From NCBI GenBank assembly GCA_946122785.1, contig CAMGYJ010000011.1, positions 5,580,001-5,644,000 on the forward strand: 64,000 nucleotides of DNA, in the 5' to 3' direction. Within the stretch, counting starts at the first letter, position 1. Each line of letters starts with the position of its first letter. Under the pieces are notes generated by a model. It did no database searches. It was not told the origin of the DNA and was given only the letters and a program-made list of their open reading frames with translations. This DNA is from Linum tenue. Lineage: Eukaryota > Streptophyta > Magnoliopsida > Malpighiales > Linaceae. Made by a program: the position numbers and the translations under genes. Shown piece by piece: positions 21,361-32,123 of the stretch.

Positions 21361-23400
21361 AAATTTTCATCCTTACATTTTTATACCTAAACTTTTTAAG
21401 TTTTACAAATCGGTCAAATTGCATATATGTAGTTTAAACATACTCATATAAATGGTAAACTCATACCCAAATAGAATATAATAGCAATGTCTGCATCCTA
21501 TAAAATCTATTCCAACAATATTTTCATATAAACTTCACCCCAAACGTTACGATAATCAATGTATTTGGATAAAATTACTTATAAGTGACGACGATATACC
21601 AATTCCTCCAATGAAAAGCACAGGAAAGCCTTAACAACCAATCCCAACCAAAACACTAAATGAGCTCAATCAATTAAGATGAAAGATGGAGAAAGCATCA
21701 ACTTCGGTTCAATCCAATTGATTTGGGTATGAAACTTAAATACAAGGCAATTGTGTATATATTTATAGTTTTATACACATACTCACTTATTTGAGTTGAT
21801 TCCAATTTTTAAATTATGAATTTAAGTTAGTACCCATTACCATATGAAATCAAGATTTTGGTACCTTTTATATTTCAAAATATAGTACCTGGAATTAGTT
21901 TTAGGCATAAAAATCATAGAAATCATTGAAACAATTCATTCGTACATAAAATTTTCATACTTAAATTTTGTAAAATTTACAAATCAGTCTAATTGCGTAT
22001 TTGTAGTTTAAACATACTCATATAAATGAGTAAACTCATAAAAAAATAAAATACAATAGCAATGCATGTACCCTATAAAGTCTATTCCAAAGATATTCAA
22101 ATTCCTTTGTAAAAAAAATGATATTCAAATTCATATAAACTTCACCCCAAATGCTACCATAATCAATATGTTTGGATAAAATTACATATAAGTAGATAGT
22201 TATCATTACTAGAAATCATGCTCTTTTCAATATGATTCACCAAATCCACGCAATTTACGGTATGGGCTCTTATAGTCTATACAGGTGTAACTTTTACATA
22301 GGCATTTAGCTCAGTAAACAGGGCCCTTACGAGTCATTAATTTTGGCTCAATGTGAAATTCACAACAATTTAATCTTCGTATTTGTTTATGCGTTAAAAG
22401 TTGGAACTTCAAAGAACAAATAGAGATTAATTAACACTCTTTTTTGGTGGATAAGGTGACGAAGATGCACCCATTCCTCCAATGAAAAGCATAGGAAAAC
22501 CTCAACAGCAAATCCCAACCAAAACACTACATGAGCTCAATCAATTAAAATGCAAGATGGAGAAGAGGTAAGCATCAGCTTCGATTCAATTAAATTGAGT
22601 TGGATATGAAACTAAAATACAAGGTAATTGTGTATATATTTATAGTTTTATACACATACCCACTTATTTGGGTTGGTTCAGACTTTTAAATTATGGATTT
22701 GGGTTAATACCCATAACCATATAAAATCAAGATTTTGGTACCTATAATATTTCAAAATATAGTACCTTAAATTAATTTTAGGCTTAGAAGTCCTAGAAAT
22801 CAATGAAAAAATTCATTTCGTACGTAAAATTTTCATCCTTACAATTTTGTACCTAAACTTTTTAAGTTTTACAAATCGGTCAAATTGAGCATATGGAGTT
22901 CAAACATACTCATATAAATGGGTAAACTCATACCCAAATAGAATGTAATAGCAATACCCGTACCCTATAAAGTCTATTCGAATGATATTCAAATTCATAT
23001 AAACTTTATCCCAAATACTATCATAATCAATGTGTTTGGATAAAATTACCTATAAGTGGATAGTTATCATTACTAGAAATCATGTTCTTTTTCAATATGA
23101 TTCACCAAGTCCATGTAATTTACGGTATCTGCTCTTATAGTCATTAATTATGGGTCAAGGTGAAATTCACAACAATTTAATCTTCGTATTTATTTATGTG
23201 TTATAAGTTTGAGCTTCAAAGAACAAATAGAGATTAATTAACATTTTTTGTGTGGATAAAGTGACGATGATGCACCTATTCCTCCTGTGAAAAGACGGGA
23301 AAACCTATACAACCAATCCCAACAAAAACACTACATTAGCTCAATCAATTAAATTGAAAGATGGAGAAGAGGTAAGCATCACCTTCGATTCAACAACCCA
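21361..23400 (+). repeat. Three diverged tandem copies of a 0.6-0.9 kb unit
   Basis: Copies start at about 21361, 21948 and 22826, each beginning near aaattttcat and tacctaaac, followed by the same order of blocks. Copy 1 lacks a segment of about 290 bp that copies 2 and 3 share. Each copy ends in a short exon-like stretch (about 21610-21680, 22480-22570 and 23280-23370); in copies 2 and 3 a GTAAGC splice-donor word follows. Peptide words such as KTLHELNQL hint at the linker of RPA-type proteins, which would fit the RPA remnants at 23944-25442. Divergence between copies shows the triplication is old. Confidence 0.7.
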
Positions 23401-23488
23401 TTAACTATCAAATACTAACACTTTCAGTAATATGTAGGAAAATATATATTCCCTCAAATGCAAAGTTTTCAGGGTTAGGAATGGGTAC

Positions 23489-23943
23489 TAGAGGTGGCAA
23501 TTGGATCGGATTCGTGGATTGGATTGGTGGATCCATGGATCAAATGGATTGGATCCAATGGATTGGTGGATTCATGGATTGGATCAAATGGATTGGTGGA
23601 TTGATCCATGAATCCAAATGACATCCGAGGCTTGGACCAAAATGTAAAATTTGAAAAGTTTTGGTATTAAAATGTCATAATGAAAATTTTAGGTACCAAA
23701 ATGTAATTTTCCAATGATATTTTCGTATAAAAATACAAATTTTAGGTACCAAAATGTAAAATATAAAAAATATAGGTACCAAATCGTAATTTGTCATTTG
23801 GATCCATGGATTGATCCATGAATCCACCAATCCAATTGGATTTGGATTTAAATGGATTGGATTTAAATGGATTGGATTAAGTGGATAATTTGGTGGATGG
23901 ATTGGATTGGATTCATGGATTTGGATCCTAATTGCCACCTCTA
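23489..23943. mobile_element. hAT-type MITE inside an RPA-like exon, 455 bp
   Basis: The left end TAGAGGTGGCAATTGGATC pairs with the right end ATTGCCACCTCTA. An exact 8-bp duplication atgggtac flanks it (23481-23488 and 23944-23951). Both arms consist of repeated ggattggtggatccatgg-type words, and the core holds several copies of ttaggtaccaaaatgtaa. The insertion splits codons of the RPA-like zinc-finger exon. Its termini resemble those of the element at 2070-2539. Confidence 0.93.
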
Positions 23944-25442
23944 ATGGGTACTGGTGCTATGCTGGATGCGGAACCTGCCCACAAAAGCTATAAGAAGACT
24001 CTGACGAGTACTTCTGTGGGAATTGTACAACGACATAAAAAATGACAACATCAAGGTAATGCAAATCATTATTAACATGGAATTTTATTTGTTATAGTTC
24101 GCTGATGGATATACATGCCAAGTGATTGAACATTTAATTTTTTAAAACATAATTTATATGATTTTTCATAAAATTCAAAGATTAAATTACTAATGCATCA
24201 AAAAGAACATTTCCCTTAATAATTAGCAATGCATGGTAGTGATACAAGTGGAAAGCTTACATGCATATGAAATAAATTAAATATGGTTAAAATAAAGAGA
24301 TTCCATGATATTGATTTCTTAGATTAAAAATGGACATGAGGCTACGTTTTTCATCTTCTACCCACATGTCTTACCTTATGAGACCATTTTTGTATTATTG
24401 ATTGAATATTTTTTAGATTTTGCATTTACGACCTAAAAATAATGTGTACTTCAACAATTTATATATTTTTATGTCATTATCATCATTGTACAAAATCAGG
24501 ATCAACCTTTGAGTGGGAGCTCAATTTTTTGGAATGTCGGCTGCTATTCCAAGACAATGATAGAAGTAGAAGACTACCACATGCTCATCTTCTACAAATT
24601 GTGGGAATGACGTTGAAGTTTTACATCAAGCTCACAGATTGCAACATTGCTAATCTAACAAGTGAGTGCGCAATTATCAAGATATGGAAGGATGAGGAAG
24701 AGCAAACCACCGACGATCTTCCAGACTTGATCTAGGTAAATTCTATTTGAATCAAAAATAATGAGCAATATTAATTACAAATTTGTGTCATTCTCTATTG
24801 GATTTAGATTTTTATACCATGTACGGGTCCTACTTAGTTACATTATATAATCTTATTGATAACTCCAATGTCCAGTTGAAGGGAGCTGATGTTTTAATGA
24901 ACAAAATTAGTTTGGATGGATTATATTTAAATAATTCAGCCTCCAGTTAAAAGGTGAAGAATACCAGAATACCCTTTATTTATTTGACTACCTGTTTGGA
25001 AATATAGTGAATTTCGAATTTCGAATCTTGATATTCAGTGGGAACTTTGCATCCTTCTCATTGACTTCCAATTAATTGTACCCGCAGACTACAAATTTAT
25101 CTACAATATATTGAGGAAGATATAAAGGCTGGTGATGGGGAGATAGAACAAATCCGACGTATTGTTCGTAACTTGGACGAGGTATATTCTACTCGAGTGA
25201 AAAAGATGACTGGTATTTGTAAATATATTTTATCATCAAATTTTTGTCCTCAATGAAATGCATGAAAACAAGAGCTAACTCAAATGTAAGAGAACAAGGA
25301 AGAGTCAATCGATAGTAGAGATAAATATGTTGCTAGTGGAGATGACGACATTATTAATTGTGACGATGAGGTGATTTCTCATGTCTGAGAAAATGCAAAC
25401 AAGGCAAAAAGAAAACATGTAGTAATCTCCGATGATGAGGAG
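23944..25442 (+). pseudogene. Helitron-type RPA1-like protein, decayed exons
   Basis: Pieces of a replication protein A large-subunit-like reading frame, as carried by plant Helitrons. At 23952-24030 a WCYAGCGTCPQKL...YFCGNC segment shows the C-x2-C...C-x2-C zinc finger of the C-terminal RPA domain, broken by an in-frame TAA. At 24495-24735 a stretch ending LKFYIKLTDCNIANL resembles the following OB-fold strands. At 25340-25442 an acidic tail ends KRKHVVISDDEE and a stop. Intron-like AT-rich DNA with GT/AG words separates them. RPA binds single-stranded DNA and is thought to assist rolling-circle transposition. This copy is dead: stops, frameshifts and a MITE insertion break it. Confidence 0.6.
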
Positions 25443-25723
25443 TAATGAGAAGTGTCCTTTTAATTTGTCTTTAGGAGTCGGTTCCCTTGCATGAGGTTTT
25501 TCTTTGATTGTTTAAAAATTTATTTTAGTTGATTAGTCATTAAAATATTTGAAAACATACAATGTTGATCATTTTGAATTGTTGAACTATCTTAATAATT
25601 TGAATTCTCTTATTCTTCCAATAGATTTGAATATTTTGATTATTTGAAAAACTTAGATATTTTATACTACTGCGTAACTCGAGTACATATTGCTATTGCT
25701 ATTTTCGTGATTGAAAACTAAAT

Positions 25724-25750
25724 CGGCCAACTGGCCGGGCCTGTGACTAG
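25724..25750 (+). mobile_element. Helitron 3' terminus (hairpin + CTAG)
   Basis: A short hairpin CGGCCA-AC-TGGCCG (25724-25737) is followed nine bases later by CTAG (25747-25750) and then T. This is the canonical Helitron 3' end, inserted between A and T. The hairpin closely resembles that at 49771-49786. The matching 5' TC end was not found, so the element's length is unknown; it probably reaches leftward past 21 kb. Confidence 0.7.
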
Positions 25751-26621
25751 TTTTGTTAATAGTCAACACCAACGGCAAAATTCATCTACTGTATTTGAAG
25801 TTTACACACAATCATTAATATATATATAAAGATGATGTGAAGTTAATCTTCACTAAGCTTTTGTTTTAAATTGGCATTTCATTTGTGTTGTGCAATTGGA
25901 GTATGGACTTCTGTGGTGTGGGATTTTTTTTTTTGTGATGGAGTGGTGTGGGAAATTTTCAACCATATTACTTTTATTAAAATTTTAGTTTAATTTATAT
26001 ATAATAATGCAATTGAAATTAGCTTTGTATTTGGATTGTGCTATTGGGGTCGAAGGATTTTTTGTGTTATGTGTCTATGTTTTATATTTTGTTTAATAAA
26101 CATGTTTAAAATTAGCTTTTCATTATATATGTTGTGTGCACATTAAGTATATTTTGTTTTAGAAACGTGTCTACATATGAAATGTTAAAATTTATTTTTT
26201 ATTGTATTTTGTTGGTAGGAGTGAAAGTCAAATGACGTCTTATCATCACTCAATTGAAGAGAGTATAAGATTAGCAAGAGTTGAAGAATCCGATCCCAGT
26301 ACTAAAAGAATAACATATCCAAAATAGATTTATTGAAGGTCTCACATTAAGAAATTAGTTTGTTTCAATTTTCAACCCATCAGTATGGTCCATACTTTGC
26401 GCCCATCAGGTGGAACTTTTTATTAACCTAGAGGGTGAATGTTTCCTTTTACAAACTCCTATTGGATTTTGAGGCATAAGAAAATCTATAGACCAAGGGA
26501 TCATAATTTCAAGATTTTTTTTCCTGTTCTCCATTTATTTCTCTCTCGGGTTTTTTCTTCAAGAAAAATATGATATTCAAATGCAAATAAACCACCCAAA
26601 AATTAAAACACACCCTACTAT
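25751..26621. other. AT-rich spacer
   Basis: No complete gene. A short open stretch at about 26218-26330 (words YHHSIEESIRLARVEESDPSTKR) looks protein-like but I do not recognise it; it is followed by stops. Confidence 0.35.
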
Positions 26622-26869
26622 TAGGGGTGTACAATGGTTCTGTCCGGTACGGACTGAACCAAACTCATGAGGACCGCGCTCCATTAGTGAAAAACATCTT
26701 AGGACCAATGACTGAACCATCATTGCATTCAGCTCATTTTGTCCGGTTTCATCCGGTTCAAATATCAATTTGATCTATCATTTCTTCAATAATTATAAAA
26801 TTCATTGGGACCAAGGACCGCATTATACTTAATTCGCTCATGTACGGACCGAACCATTTCACACCCCTA
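26622..26869. mobile_element. hAT-type MITE, 248 bp
   Basis: The left end TAGGGGTGTACAATGGTTC pairs with the right end GAACCATTTCACACCCCTA. The 8-bp flanks cctactat (26614-26621) and tctactac (26870-26877) share six central bases. The interior contains GGACCG/CGGTCC words in both orientations. Non-coding. Confidence 0.75.
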
Positions 26870-27199
26870 TCTACTACAACCGTCGACGGGGCAAAGGGGA
26901 GACTCGAATCCTAGCCACAACGAAGTGTGGCACCAAACCTAGTTTAATATATAAAGTTAAAAATAGTTTATTGTTCACTAAGTTAATAAACACATTTTTT
27001 ACCAGAAGTTAATAAACACATTGGGACTGATCTATTGGACTTTTATCAATTGGGCTTGATTAGGGGTATTGATGGTCTGCTGGTGGATTAGCGGTGGAGT
27101 GAGGGAAAAAATTAATTAAATCCCAAATTGATGCGGCAAAGATTAATTAATTTAAATAATAATTATTTAATTGACATATAAGCTACTTAACAATCAAAT
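26870..27199. other. Spacer left of the nested LTR complex
   Basis: AT-rich, no gene seen. Confidence 0.5.
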
Positions 27200-27204
27200 A
27201 TAAC

Positions 27205-27782
27205 TGTTTGAACCTAACTGAGTGTAGGAGTGAGGTTCGGGAAAGAAAGTTGGTCAAGGGGAGTAAGCAAGGGAAATCGACTAAGATCTTGGAGAACGAG
27301 GTTGAGAGAATTCGTGTTTTAGAGAGAGAAGTTGATGTTTGTAGAGATAGAGTCTGGAAATTGCGATCCCCTCACCCACCGGAGTAAATGCCATATTTAT
27401 AGGCTACATGGTGGTGGGTGAGGTATATGACGATACAATGACATGACCACAGACATGTCAGAGGTTTAGGACATACCCCTACCTAGGACATGTCAGGGGT
27501 TTCTCTATGATTGTATCTAGGACCCTGATGTGACCACCCCTCGGGAAGCGTGATGTCGCCTGCTGCGGCTCTTTGGTCGGGCCAACACTTGAACTTTCCA
27601 CGTGCGTGTGTAGCCTGTGCCGCGCTCGAGGTGCAGCGCTCGCGGTCTTCACGTTGTGCCGCGCTCGAGGCCTTCATGCTGGAGCGCCTTCGGTCGCGTC
27701 GCGCCCTAACGTGCTTGGCGACATCGGGAGTAACGTCGGTATGCTTCCCTGGCCCGGCTAGGTCCGAGTAACATGCCCAACA
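27205..27782 (-). repeat. Outer element 3' LTR (left copy)
   Basis: A 578-bp terminal repeat, TG...CA, highly similar to 41895-42473 with scattered substitutions (for example around 27590-27690). On the minus strand it contains a TATA box CTATAAATAT at 27402-27393. Confidence 0.93.
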
Positions 27783-27848
27783 ATTGCCCCCCATCAGGGG
27801 GTGTTCCGTGAATACCACTTGTTGAGATTTCCGCTTGACTGACTCGGA

Positions 27849-28230
27849 GCCGCGTGATCTCCGTGGTGCGAATTTCCCAGGTTCGTTACGCGCGACGCTT
27901 GTGGTTGAGGTTGTACTGATCGCGCGATTTCCATGGGATTCTTCATGCTCGTCGCGCGCGCCACTTTGAGTCGAAGATGTGTCGTTGAGATGCTTTTTAA
28001 TTTGGGGTTTGTGTGCGCGGTTGTTTGATTTTTGGGTGATTGGCTCAGGCCCGCGTGATCTCCGTGGTGCGAAATTTCCGAGTTCGTTATGCGCGATGCT
28101 TGTGGTTGAGGTTGTACTGATCCCGCGATTTCCGTGGGATTCTTCAGTTTCTTTGTGCGCAATCAAAGTTGGTCTCGGGGTGTGATTCTTCAGTTTCTTT
28201 GTGCGCAATCAAAGTTGGGCTCGGGGTGTG
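27849..28230. repeat. Short tandem repeats beside the outer LTR
   Basis: A block of about 93 bp starting gtgatctccgtggtgcg occurs at about 27855-27947 and again at about 28055-28147, with moderate divergence. Directly after it, a 47-bp unit containing gtgcgcaatcaaagttgg is repeated twice (about 28137-28230). All lie in the noncoding space between the outer 3' LTR and the antisense ORF promoter. Confidence 0.8.
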
Positions 28231-28440
28231 TTTTTTTCTTCTTCGCTGGTGTGCCATGCCCCCCAGGCGGTGCGCGGCACTCGTGGCGTCATCGCCTAGT
28301 GCCTATGTCTGGTAGGCGTCCACGTGTCCTTGTATGATTGGACTACTTGAGCGGGGATTTTTTGAAATTCGAAAAGGCTTAATAGGGCCTGACGGTTACG
28401 ATTCCCGATGTGACTTATAATCCTTCGTCTTCTCCTTGTC

Positions 28441-28595
28441 GGCTATAAATATAGGTTTGCTATCGGGGAACTGGACTCATCTATTTCCTTCGAACTCTGT
28501 TTCTTGCTTCTTCGTTCGTCCCTTATTCGAGATTCCTCTCCTTCTTCTACAACCTCAATTCTCACTTTGCTGCTGCTAAAACTCAAAGTATTACC
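28441..28595 (+). promoter_or_regulatory. TATA box and leader of the antisense ORF
   Basis: GGCTATAAATATAGG at 28440-28454 is a strong TATA box reading rightward, opposite to the outer element. A pyrimidine-rich leader of about 120 bp follows, and the first ATG lies at 28596. This fits independent transcription of the antisense ORF. Confidence 0.6.
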
Positions 28596-31500
28596 ATGGC
28601 CAGCATCAACAACAACGAGACCGAGGTCGTGCAAGGCGAAGAAGGTAATCTCTCATCTCTTTCGAACACTTCTACCGATCCTTCGCTGGAATTGGAAGAT
28701 TCCGGTCATGGGGACGGCGGCGGGGCCGACGATGAGGGGATTCCGGCGACGCCGTCATTCAACGTCGGGTCGGAGAATGATTTCGACGGTTCCTCCGATG
28801 TGGGCATGGTTGCGTCTGGGAGTGGACAGGCGGGGCAGGCAGGCCGGGGCGCTCGTGGGGTGCTGATAATTCGACGTGATCACACTGGGAGGTCTGGGCT
28901 CGCCAACACTGAGGCGCGCGAGGAATCCGGTGCACAATCAGAGCCGCGTTGTGTTGCGCGTGTGTCAAAGGCGATGATGGCCAGGCTAGGGCTACGCGGG
29001 GTCGGCGCTGCATATACCGTTCTAGATTGGGCGGAGATGTGGGGCGATCAGCCGGCGCCGCACGACAATCTTTTGCGCGGGCCTGACCACGCGTCAATCT
29101 ATGATCGCGAGGATGTGGTGAACATAGTCCGCGGATTGGGCTTGCCCCCCCATTGGGAGTACGCTGCTTCTTCTGCGCGAAGTATGGTGGGCAATTGCCC
29201 ACCGGGGTGGTTTGGCGTCTATACAGAGTATTGAGTGATGGGGTTCGAGTTCCCCATCGACCCGTTGTTATGCGCTCTGTATGGGCGCCTCAACTGTTTT
29301 GTTGGGCATCTCTCCCCATCCGTAATCATGCACGCGAGCTGTCTCCGCCTCGCGTGCAAAAGGCTTAACATTGAGCCGACTTATGGCTTGTTCCGGAAGA
29401 TGTACAAGATCAAGGAGCCAACAAGGAGGAGCGACTGCCTTTCCGTAAAGCGTCGCGACAAGAGGCCCGACTGCTTCGTGTATGGATCGCCCAAGTTAAA
29501 TAAGACTTGGTTCGAGCGATTCTTTTATGTCAAGCCCACTCCCGAAGAGTGGGTGAATGCGTTTGTGGCGGAGCCAACCGTTTGGAAGAAAGTCAGCACG
29601 CTCGGATATGAGTCGGACCCGGGCAATTACGTCGGGCTCGACGATGAGTACGAGGCGTGCATGTCGCATAAGATCAATTTATATGCGCGGGGGGGGGGGG
29701 GGGGGGGGGTCCGCGAGGCTATTTTGGAGGAGCTGTTTGACGATGGTTAGTTGTGTCTCTTTTCTTTTGCATTCTATCATATTAACCGCCTTCTTACGAT
29801 TTATTGGCGCAGGTGTTGACTTCTCCAGCTTGGTAAGCATGATGTCGGTTGACGACATCTCTGTACGGGCGCCTCAACTGTTCTGTTGGGCATCTCTCCC
29901 CATCCGTAATCATGCACGCGAGCTGTCTCCGCCTCGCGTGCAAAAGGCTTAACATTGAGCCGACTTATGGCTTGTTCCGGAAGATGTACAAGATCAAGGA
30001 GCCAACAAGGAGGAGCGACTGCCTTTCCATAAAGCGTCACGACAAGAGGCCCGACGGCTTCGTGTATGGATCGCCCAAGTTAAAGAAGACTTGGTTCGAG
30101 CGATTCTTTTATGTCAAGGCCACTCCCGGAGAGTGGGTGAATAAGTTTGTGGCGGAGCCAACCGTTTGGAAGAAAGGCAGCACGCTCGGATATGAGTCGG
30201 ACCCGGGCAATTACGTCGGGCTCGACGATGAGTACGAGGCGTGCATGTCGCATAAGATCAATTTATATGCCGGGGGGTCCGCGAGGCTGTTTTGGAGGAG
30301 CTGTTTGACGATGGTTAGTTGTGTTTCTTTTCTTTTACATTCTATCATATTAATCGCCTTCTTACGATTTATTGGCGCAGGTGTTGACTTCTCCAGCTTG
30401 GTAAGCATGATGTCGGTTGACGACATTGTGAAGGCGCCGCGTGCCGAGAAGAAGAAGAAGGTGAGCGCGCCGCCTAAGAATGTGAAGCGGAAGGAGATCG
30501 AACAGCCATTGGCTGTTGAGAAGCCCCGCAAGGCGGCTCGATTAGCTGAATGACCTGCCCAGACGGCGCAGACTGTGCAAGCGGAACCATCAACACCCAC
30601 GGCATAGCAGCTGGTTCTGGCAACCGTGGAGCCAGAGGCGTAGGTGAGTAGGTCTTCTCGGCCTGAGAGGGTGGCGATTGGCAGCTCGTCGGGAGCTACC
30701 ATTCAACAAAATCTGCCCGAGATGGCCGGCTTTGGAGGGACTGCCGCCACTGCCGTCAACTACTTCCGCGATGTGCGGATCCACACTGGGGCGGCTTGCA
30801 ATCTGGCCTCCTCAAATACTGCACTTCGGGCCCTCGGCCCTGTCCTGAGCATCCCGCTTCGACTGGAGAAGTCTGACCCCCTTCATGACCTGGCTCAGGT
30901 CCATTTCGCGGTAAGATTAGGTTGAGTCCTCGCGGAGTCCCCAATATTTATTTTTCTTTATTGAATGGCATGGAATTTTTTGCTAAGTCTTTGAGCGTTG
31001 TGGTGCAGGGTTTGTTGGCGACCTTCCGAGCCCAACAGGAGCGAGCTTCACAGCGCGCGAAGCTGAAAGCGGAGGAGTCGAGGATTGTTCAGCTGGAGGG
31101 GAAGCTTGCTGGTTCATAGAATCGCGCTGACGTGGCGACAAATAAAGCCAACGAGGCTATGGAGGAACTCGGCGTCCTGCAGAGCAAGTTGGCCGCCGAC
31201 GTGGAGACGGCTAAGGAGCAGGTGCGGACCGAGGAGCGCTCTGCCATCCAGGAACAGTTGGAGGCTTCTTACGCGGAGAAGCTTAAGCAAGCTCGCGAAG
31301 AACTCCAAAGGGAGAAGGATGACCTGTTCCGCCTTCACAGTGTTGCGAAGGCGGAAGCTGTTCGCGCAGCCGAGGTTGCGGTCGTTCGTCAGTTCAAGTC
31401 TTCCCCCTCTTTCGGGAAGATTTTGGCGGATGCCATGACCAAGGCCGTGATCGCGGTTAGGTTCGGCCAGAAAACCCGGGAGTGCGCTGGGATACTCGCG

Positions 31501-31707
31501 AGATGGTCCAACACGTCAAAAATGTGGATTGGCGAGAAGCGGCCCTTGGAGTCTGACTCGGAGTCAGAGGATGAGGATGAAGAAGAGGAGGGGCGCCCGG
31601 ATGGGGAGGAAGCTGAGGGCGGGAGTGGGGATGGCGAAAAAGCTGAAGCGGCGCAGACGAATACAGAGGATGTTCAGCCTAACACTGATGGTGTTCAGGC
31701 GGACTAA
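28596..31707 (+). pseudogene. Antisense ORF of the outer retrotransposon
   Basis: A long, spliced-looking reading frame on the strand opposite to gag-pol, as known for Tat-lineage gypsy elements and annotated in plants as a 'putative gypsy-type transposon' protein. Conserved words include FPIDPLL, LSPSVIMHASCLRLACKR and GLFRKMYKI (29240-29400). A short intron follows (GTTAG at about 29747 to GCAG at 29813), with another at about 30910-31008. The last exon (31009-31704) encodes a long coiled coil (Glu/Lys/Ala-rich) and an acidic Ser/Asp/Glu tail. In-frame stops at 29232, about 30551, 30605 and 31117, and a poly-G run at 29690-29709, show decay. A 584-bp segment of the middle exon is tandemly duplicated. 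Function is unknown. Confidence 0.75.
29281..30440 (+). repeat. 584-bp tandem duplication within the antisense ORF
   Basis: The segment beginning gggcgcctcaactg at about 29283 recurs at about 29867 and is nearly identical, including the short intron and its GCAG acceptor. The first copy carries a run of about 20 Gs (29690-29709) where the second has only a ccggggggt run. The duplication breaks the coding logic by repeating an exon-intron pair. Confidence 0.9.
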
Positions 31708-31920
31708 GTGCAGTCGCGTTAGTCTAGTACCGTCCTGAATTTGTTGCTTTGTTGTTTTTCTATTATCTTGTCTCTTTTTTTTTTTTTAAGTGTAGTTGTG
31801 AACATTGCTCCCGCTTAATTAAATCCAAAGAGTTTCCTTTGTGGCGTTCATGATATGCCCGTTCATTTGCTAGCGTGGATAACTCATGATCATGGCTATT
31901 TTTGTTCTCTCGAACTGAGG

Positions 31921-32076
31921 AGGCGCGAATAGTTCATGACTACTGATGATGTTTTGTTCTGACGAATTTTGTAGGCGCGAATAGTTCATGACTATTGCTA
32001 TTGTTTTGTTCTGACGAACTTTGTAGGCGCGAATAGTTCATGACTATTGCTATTGTTTTGTTCTGGCGAACTTTGT
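31921..32076. repeat. Three tandem 52-bp repeats
   Basis: Three 52-bp units, each starting aggcgcgaatagttcatgac, start at 31921, 31973 and 32025 with few differences; a worn copy precedes them (about 31876-31920). They sit exactly between the 3' ends of the convergent antisense ORF (ends 31707) and the integrase frame (ends 32124). Confidence 0.93.
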
Positions 32077-32123
32077 ACTTTTTATTCTATTGCGACAATG
32101 CGCCATTACCAACAAAATACACA

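Noticed and set aside
27483..28208. 241-codon minus-strand frame over the outer LTR edge
   Set aside because: It spans the LTR boundary and tandem repeats and its composition follows those repeats; no domain is recognised.
31921..32076. Considered as a CRISPR-like array
   Set aside because: Units are contiguous 52-bp tandem copies without unique spacers, in a plant retrotransposon.
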